From Euzebyaceae bacterium (GTDB lineage Bacteria; Actinomycetota; Nitriliruptoria; Euzebyales; Egibacteraceae), in contig JACCXR010000557.1 of the NCBI GenBank assembly GCA_013696915.1, forward strand, positions 1-5,599: DNA of 5,599 nucleotides. The letters are read 5' to 3'. The notes beneath the pieces are model-generated. The model did no database searches. It was not told where the DNA came from and worked only from the letters and a program-made list of their open reading frames with translations. Of this stretch, positions 4,902 to 5,599 are shown one piece after another; position 1 is the first letter of the stretch, and each line of letters begins with the position of its first letter. Made by a program: the position numbers and the translations under genes.

Positions 4902-4941
4902 TCGATACGATATGCGGCCGGCTCGCGGGGCCGGATGTCAA
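4902..4941 (-). promoter_or_regulatory. Candidate control region of the dehydrogenase gene
   Basis: On the minus strand a perfect TTGACA (4941-4936) precedes the only AT-rich patch of the gap, ATATCGTATCGA (4913-4902). The nearest -10-like hexamer, TATCGT (4912-4907), is 23 bases from TTGACA, longer than the usual 16-19. Between them CCGGC (4918-4922) and GCCGG (4930-4934) form a small inverted repeat. It may be a regulated promoter with an operator in the spacer, or the boxes may be unrelated. Confidence 0.35.
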
Positions 4942-5071
4942 CAGGTCTGCCGCGTCGCGCTCCGCGCGGCGGTCGAGGCGACCGTGTCGGGCGTGGCGCC
5001 CTGCTGCTGAGCGCCGCCACGACCGCGCTTCGACTGGCTGACGCGACGGAAGTTGCCCGCAACGACCCATC
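4942..5071. other. Rest of the divergent intergenic region
   Basis: No coding sequence is evident. A perfect 6-bp hairpin, CGGTCG (4970-4975) with CGACCG (4979-4984), and a small one, GTTGC (5052-5056) with GCAAC (5059-5063), are visible. I could not find a convincing promoter or ribosome binding site for the rightward gene. Confidence 0.4.
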
Positions 5072-5599
5072 GTGACTGACCCTGCGGTTGTGACCAGCGA
5101 GGGACCGGCGCAGCGCGCGGGACGCCCCGTCGGGCGCCTGGTGGCTGCGGCGGTGGGGATCGTCCTCGTCGCGTGGCTGGTGGCGCTCGCCGTCGCGCTG
5201 CTCCATGCCCGCAGCGACCTGACCCGGGCCCAGCAGGCCCTGTTCGCCGGCCGTCGGGCACTCCAGCAGGTCGACCTGCCTGTGGCCACAGAGCACTTCA
5301 CGGCCGCGCGGGGCGCGGTGCGGTCGGCGGAACTCGCCCTGGGCGCCGCGCACGTGCGCGCAGCTGCAGCCGTGCCATTCCTGGGCCGCAGCCTGACGAC
5401 CACGAGCGGGCTGGCGGGAGGCGCCCGAGGAGTCGCCGACGCGGGCCTCACCGTGACGGAGGCCATGGCCGAGCTCCCGGGCGGGCTCGCCGCGCTCGCG
5501 CCGAGCGGAGGCGGGTTCCCGGTCGAGCCGCTGGAGCGCCTCGCCCCCGCCCTGCGGTCGGCGGAACGCTCCGTCGCGCGGGCGGTCGCGCTGGTGGAC
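5072..5599 (+). CDS. DUF4012-like membrane-anchored protein, N-terminal part
   Basis: The frame is open from the GTG at 5072 to the end of the window: 176 residues, with the 3' end missing. An in-frame TGA upstream, with no start codon between, makes GTG 5072 the earliest possible start. There is no clear ribosome binding site, so a start at GTG 5090 cannot be excluded. A short basic N-terminus precedes one transmembrane helix at about 23-46. Then comes an Ala-rich helical region (47-100) with LFAGRRALQQVDLPVATEHF, and VPFLGRSL at 101-108 followed by a helix rich in Ala and Gly. This layout (membrane anchor, helical repeat-like segment, P(F/W)LGxxL) matches what I know of the start of DUF4012 proteins, which are about 600 residues long, are common in Actinomycetota and often lie near surface-polysaccharide genes. 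Their function is not established. Confidence 0.65.
   Translation, partial: MTDPAVVTSEGPAQRAGRPVGRLVAAAVGIVLVAWLVALAVALLHARSDLTRAQQALFAGRRALQQVDLPVATEHFTAARGAVRSAELALGAAHVRAAAAVPFLGRSLTTTSGLAGGARGVADAGLTVTEAMAELPGGLAALAPSGGGFPVEPLERLAPALRSAERSVARAVALVD

Noticed and set aside
1541..5353. A 1270-codon open frame on the minus strand, antisense to groEL and beyond
   Set aside because: It runs opposite the strongly conserved groEL, crosses unrelated genes and has Arg/Asp/Leu-rich low-complexity composition. Long antisense frames are a known by-product of GC-rich codon bias in groEL.
4864..5466. N-terminal extension of the dehydrogenase on the minus strand
   Set aside because: The added part is antisense to the DUF4012-like gene. 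A good ribosome binding site and the usual Rossmann start lie at ATG 4863.

Overview
This is a very GC-rich window, most likely chromosomal DNA of a high-GC Actinomycetota. The signs are a BldD-family regulator, a CIRCE-controlled groES-groEL operon with actinobacterial features (IVAGGG signature, GGM tail), GTG starts, TAGCGT-type -10 boxes and a DUF4012-type membrane protein. The sequence alone does not fix the genus; the gene order and the DUF4012-type protein lean towards a lineage outside Streptomyces.

Layout, left to right. (1) 1-123: the last 40 codons of a GNAT acetyltransferase. (2) 124-522: a 400-bp non-coding gap between two convergent genes. It holds a candidate terminator, a family of GC-rich repeats, a perfect 16-bp inverted repeat, a five-copy tandem repeat of about 21 bp, and a hairpin at the end of the next gene. 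(3) 523-999, minus: a BldD-like regulator with the HTH and the bipartite c-di-GMP signature intact. (4) 1000-1299: a divergent control region. Facing left is a probable bldD promoter with a BldD-box-like palindrome on its -35. Facing right is a groES promoter with a clear CIRCE operator and a degenerate CIRCE-like palindrome over the promoter itself. (5) 1300-3265: groES and groEL, closed by a strong hairpin at 3291-3319. (6) 3350-4030: remains of a HEPN/MNT toxin-antitoxin pair. The HEPN half stops before its catalytic motif, and the nucleotidyltransferase half has a one-base frameshift inside its active-site motif. (7) 4000-4863, minus: a complete 3-hydroxybutyryl-CoA dehydrogenase-like enzyme. 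(8) 5072-5599: the start of a membrane-anchored DUF4012-like protein that runs off the window.

How the parts relate. groES and groEL are one heat-shock operon, probably repressed by HrcA at CIRCE. The BldD-like regulator shares its upstream region and probably represses itself; whether it also affects groESL is open. The HEPN/MNT remnant sits between the operon terminator and the dehydrogenase and looks like a decaying accessory module. The dehydrogenase and the DUF4012-like gene are divergent neighbours with no evident shared pathway. I found no intact, clearly new system. The best leads are the bldD/groESL control region, the decayed HEPN/MNT pair and the repeat cluster at 250-523.
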